The notes beneath the pieces were generated by a model that made no database searches, was not told the origin of the DNA, and saw only the letters and a list, made by a program, of their open reading frames with translations. The translations under genes and the position numbers were made by a program. Shown in pieces: positions 62,222 to 64,000 of a stretch of 64,000 nucleotides of DNA. Source of the stretch: Dryococelus australis (lineage: Eukaryota; Arthropoda; Insecta; Phasmatodea; Phasmatidae); contig CM057005.1 in assembly GCA_029891345.1 (NCBI GenBank), positions 61,149,760 to 61,213,759 on the forward strand. The letters are read 5' to 3'. The stretch's first letter is position 1. Every line of letters starts with the position of its first letter.

Positions 62222-62448
62222 TATCGACTTTGAACCAATCATATTACACCGTTAATACATTGTGCACACAACGATCAGCCAATCACCAAGTTACCACATG
62301 ATTGCAACTAACCAATCGCATGCAAGCATTGAGACATCACACACACAGGCAGGTAGGCAGGTTTTAGATGCTTGCATTACCATGAAGTTATATCTTCAAC
62401 AGTTTCTTGTAGACAAGTTCTTCGCTCACCTATAAATCATGGTCACAT

Positions 62449-62928
62449 TTAAAGTAGACAACTTACTCCTGTTGTCGAACCAATCCCCTCACAAGTAAGA
62501 GGGGATTGGTCCATGACCCCATTACTCATTGGCCCCATTGACCCCATCGAATCCATTATCCGCATCGACCCTATTGACCCCATCGACCCCATCGATCCAT
62601 TGAACCTTTGTGACCCCTCATTACTGTGCTGATCCCTCATGACCCCAGTTGGCCCCAAAAAGATCCCTAAATGACCCCTAATGACCCCTGATTCCGATGG
62701 CGGCGTTGGTAATGATTTGCTAAAGATTGATCGAAGAACTGAGATTGAGATTGGGATTGGTACGGGTTGTGATGTTGATGGAAACATTGCGATTGCAACT
62801 GATGGAAAGACTGACTCCAGCAAACTGAACGCACGAAAAGGACGCTTTGTACAAACCGCTCTCTCATGCCAGTGTGCACTTCTTGAACATAAGAGAAAAC
62901 CGGATCTCAGAATCGTCACTGGTGACAA
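62449..62928 (-). pseudogene. degenerate finger-like remnant with Gly-Ser-Met repeat tail
   Basis: A 159-codon frame opens with a finger-like tail, WHERAVCTKRPF, comparable to RRHERSNCTK in the neighbouring gene. The paired Cys ligands are lost. A Pro/Ile/Ser region follows, then GSMGSMGSIGSM encoded by the GACCCCATC minisatellite. Most likely the eroded first part of the same element rather than a working gene. Confidence 0.4.
62510..62693. repeat. 9 bp-based minisatellite (GACCCCATC)
   Basis: GACCCCAT(C/T)-type words recur at 9 bp or small multiples. They are clearest at 62565-62600 and looser towards 62690 (ATGACCCCTA units). Confidence 0.82.
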
Positions 62929-63447
62929 CCAGCTAGCGATGATGCAGGTTCACGGCTCCATGTTCGTCGAGGCTTAAAAGGCAGCACTTCATATGGCGCA
63001 ATTGATTTTCTCGGTATGGCAGCACTCTGAGGAAACCCGCATATTTGTTCGTCCGGAATGAAACACGCAGGTACTATTACATACAAGATAAAAATATATG
63101 TATTTAAAATTACAATTGTATGTATATACATATAATTATAGGAATATAAAATTAATTTTAATTGTAATAATGTATAGATATATGTATAGGTAGTCTATAT
63201 TTGTTTGTATATAACATAATGTTCAAATTAATTAATACAAATAGTTACATATTTATGTAAGTATAAAACTATTATTAATTTTATTTATATATAATTATAG
63301 TATGTACATATCACTATGAAAATATATAATTAATTTCAATTTAATTTATATGTATCGGTTTATGTATATAAGTATGCATAGGTATATAAATATTTAAATA
63401 TGAAATTCTTTCAATTTATCTTATAAATAAATATGTAGATGTATAGG

Positions 63448-63603
<156 letters not shown>

Positions 63604-63745
63604 GAACATAAAATTAATTTAAATCTCTATATAAATATGTACACATAAATATGTGAATATAAAATTAATTTAAATGTCTATATTTAGATATAGATATCCT
63701 ACATGTTCCTACAAGCATATTTAAATACCATATTGTTATGTAAGT

Positions 63746-64000
63746 ACCTGCGTGTTTTCTTCCGGGGCGAACGAATATGTGGGTTTTCTCAGAGTGCTGC
63801 CATACCGAGAAGATTAATTGTGCAACATTAAGGGCTGCATTTTGACCTCGGCGAATATGGGGCCGTGAACCTGCATCATCGCTAGCTGGTTGTCACCAGT
63901 GACGATTCTGAGATCCGGTTTTCTCTTATGTTCAAGAAATGCATGCTGGCATGAGAGGGCGGTTTGTACAAAGAGTCCTTTTCTAGCGTTCAGTTTGCTA
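63746..64000 (+). mobile_element. 3 kb virus-like element, start of a third copy (plus strand)
   Basis: Begins ACCTGCGTGTTTTCTTCCGG at 63747, the same conserved start as 21062. It is truncated by the window end, and its coding part would lie to the right. Confidence 0.6.

Larger units (their letters stand above)
60180..63072 (-). mobile_element. 3 kb virus-like repeat element, copy 2 (minus strand)
   Basis: Read on the minus strand from 63072, it shows the same order as 21062-24090: the conserved ACCTGCGTGTTTCATTCC-type segment (63072-62814), a finger-like remnant (62928-62700), a zinc-finger gene (62100-61641), an AT-rich stretch with ATGATGCATGTCATCAAAGT, tandem GCCTCCAGTA-type repeats (61140-60985) and the AGGTCA-rich end with the DR1 at 60266-60254. 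Its length, about 2.9 kb, equals copy 1. The ATPase domain is absent. Confidence 0.62.

Noticed and set aside
62449-62928. Intact 159-residue gene of unknown function
   Set aside because: The frame depends on a minisatellite, the finger ligands are incomplete, and it overlaps the inverted repeat. Kept only as a remnant.

Overview
This is AT-rich eukaryotic nuclear DNA with no operons, no intact long ORF and no host gene I can confirm. It holds Tc1/mariner, pogo/Tigger, copia and piggyBac-type (TTAA) remnants, several tRNA-derived SINE families, MITEs, long (TA)n and (TG)n tracts, and minisatellites. This mix suits a large arthropod genome. I lean towards an insect, possibly polyneopteran, but no marker gene settles the species.

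Layout. 1-8.2 kb: unannotated AT-rich DNA, an internally deleted Tigger-like element with TA target duplication (3852-6086) and a SINE fragment. 8.2-11.5 kb: a degenerate minisatellite of about 119 bp period, roughly 27 units. 12-13.1 kb: a broken Tc1-like transposase. 14.2-18.6 kb: a SINE, a roughly 1 kb TIR element ('family C'), and a 'family B' MITE split by a 1.24 kb insertion. 21.0-24.1 kb: copy 1 of a compact, roughly 3 kb virus-like element carrying degenerate zinc fingers and a packaging-type P-loop ATPase. 25.4-27.0 kb: a decayed copia polyprotein (minus strand), followed by a SINE. 28-37 kb: mostly unannotated, with nested MITEs and a TTAA-flanked foldback MITE. 37.8-40.8 kb: a second Tigger-like element with three in-frame stops. 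42.4-48.5 kb: a nest of family A/B MITEs and an internally deleted Tc1/mariner element whose 3' end has been amplified into an 8 x 170 bp array. 48.7-53.5 kb: paired SINEs, a second family C copy, and a 3 x 175 bp array headed by MITE ends. 53.5-60 kb: little that I recognise. 60.2-64.0 kb: copy 2 of the 3 kb element on the minus strand, plus the start of a third copy facing it, which together form a long inverted repeat running off the window.

The most interesting content is this repeated 3 kb element. Two copies, about 39 kb apart and in opposite orientation, share the same order: a conserved 5' segment, a two-finger zinc-finger reading frame, an AT-rich stretch, tandem GCCTCCAGTA-type repeats, and an AGGTCA-rich 3' region with an identical perfect DR1. 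Only copy 1 retains a recognisable ATPase domain, which resembles Polinton/adintovirus packaging ATPases. All protein-coding remnants in the window look like mobile or virus-like DNA, and most carry visible breaks.
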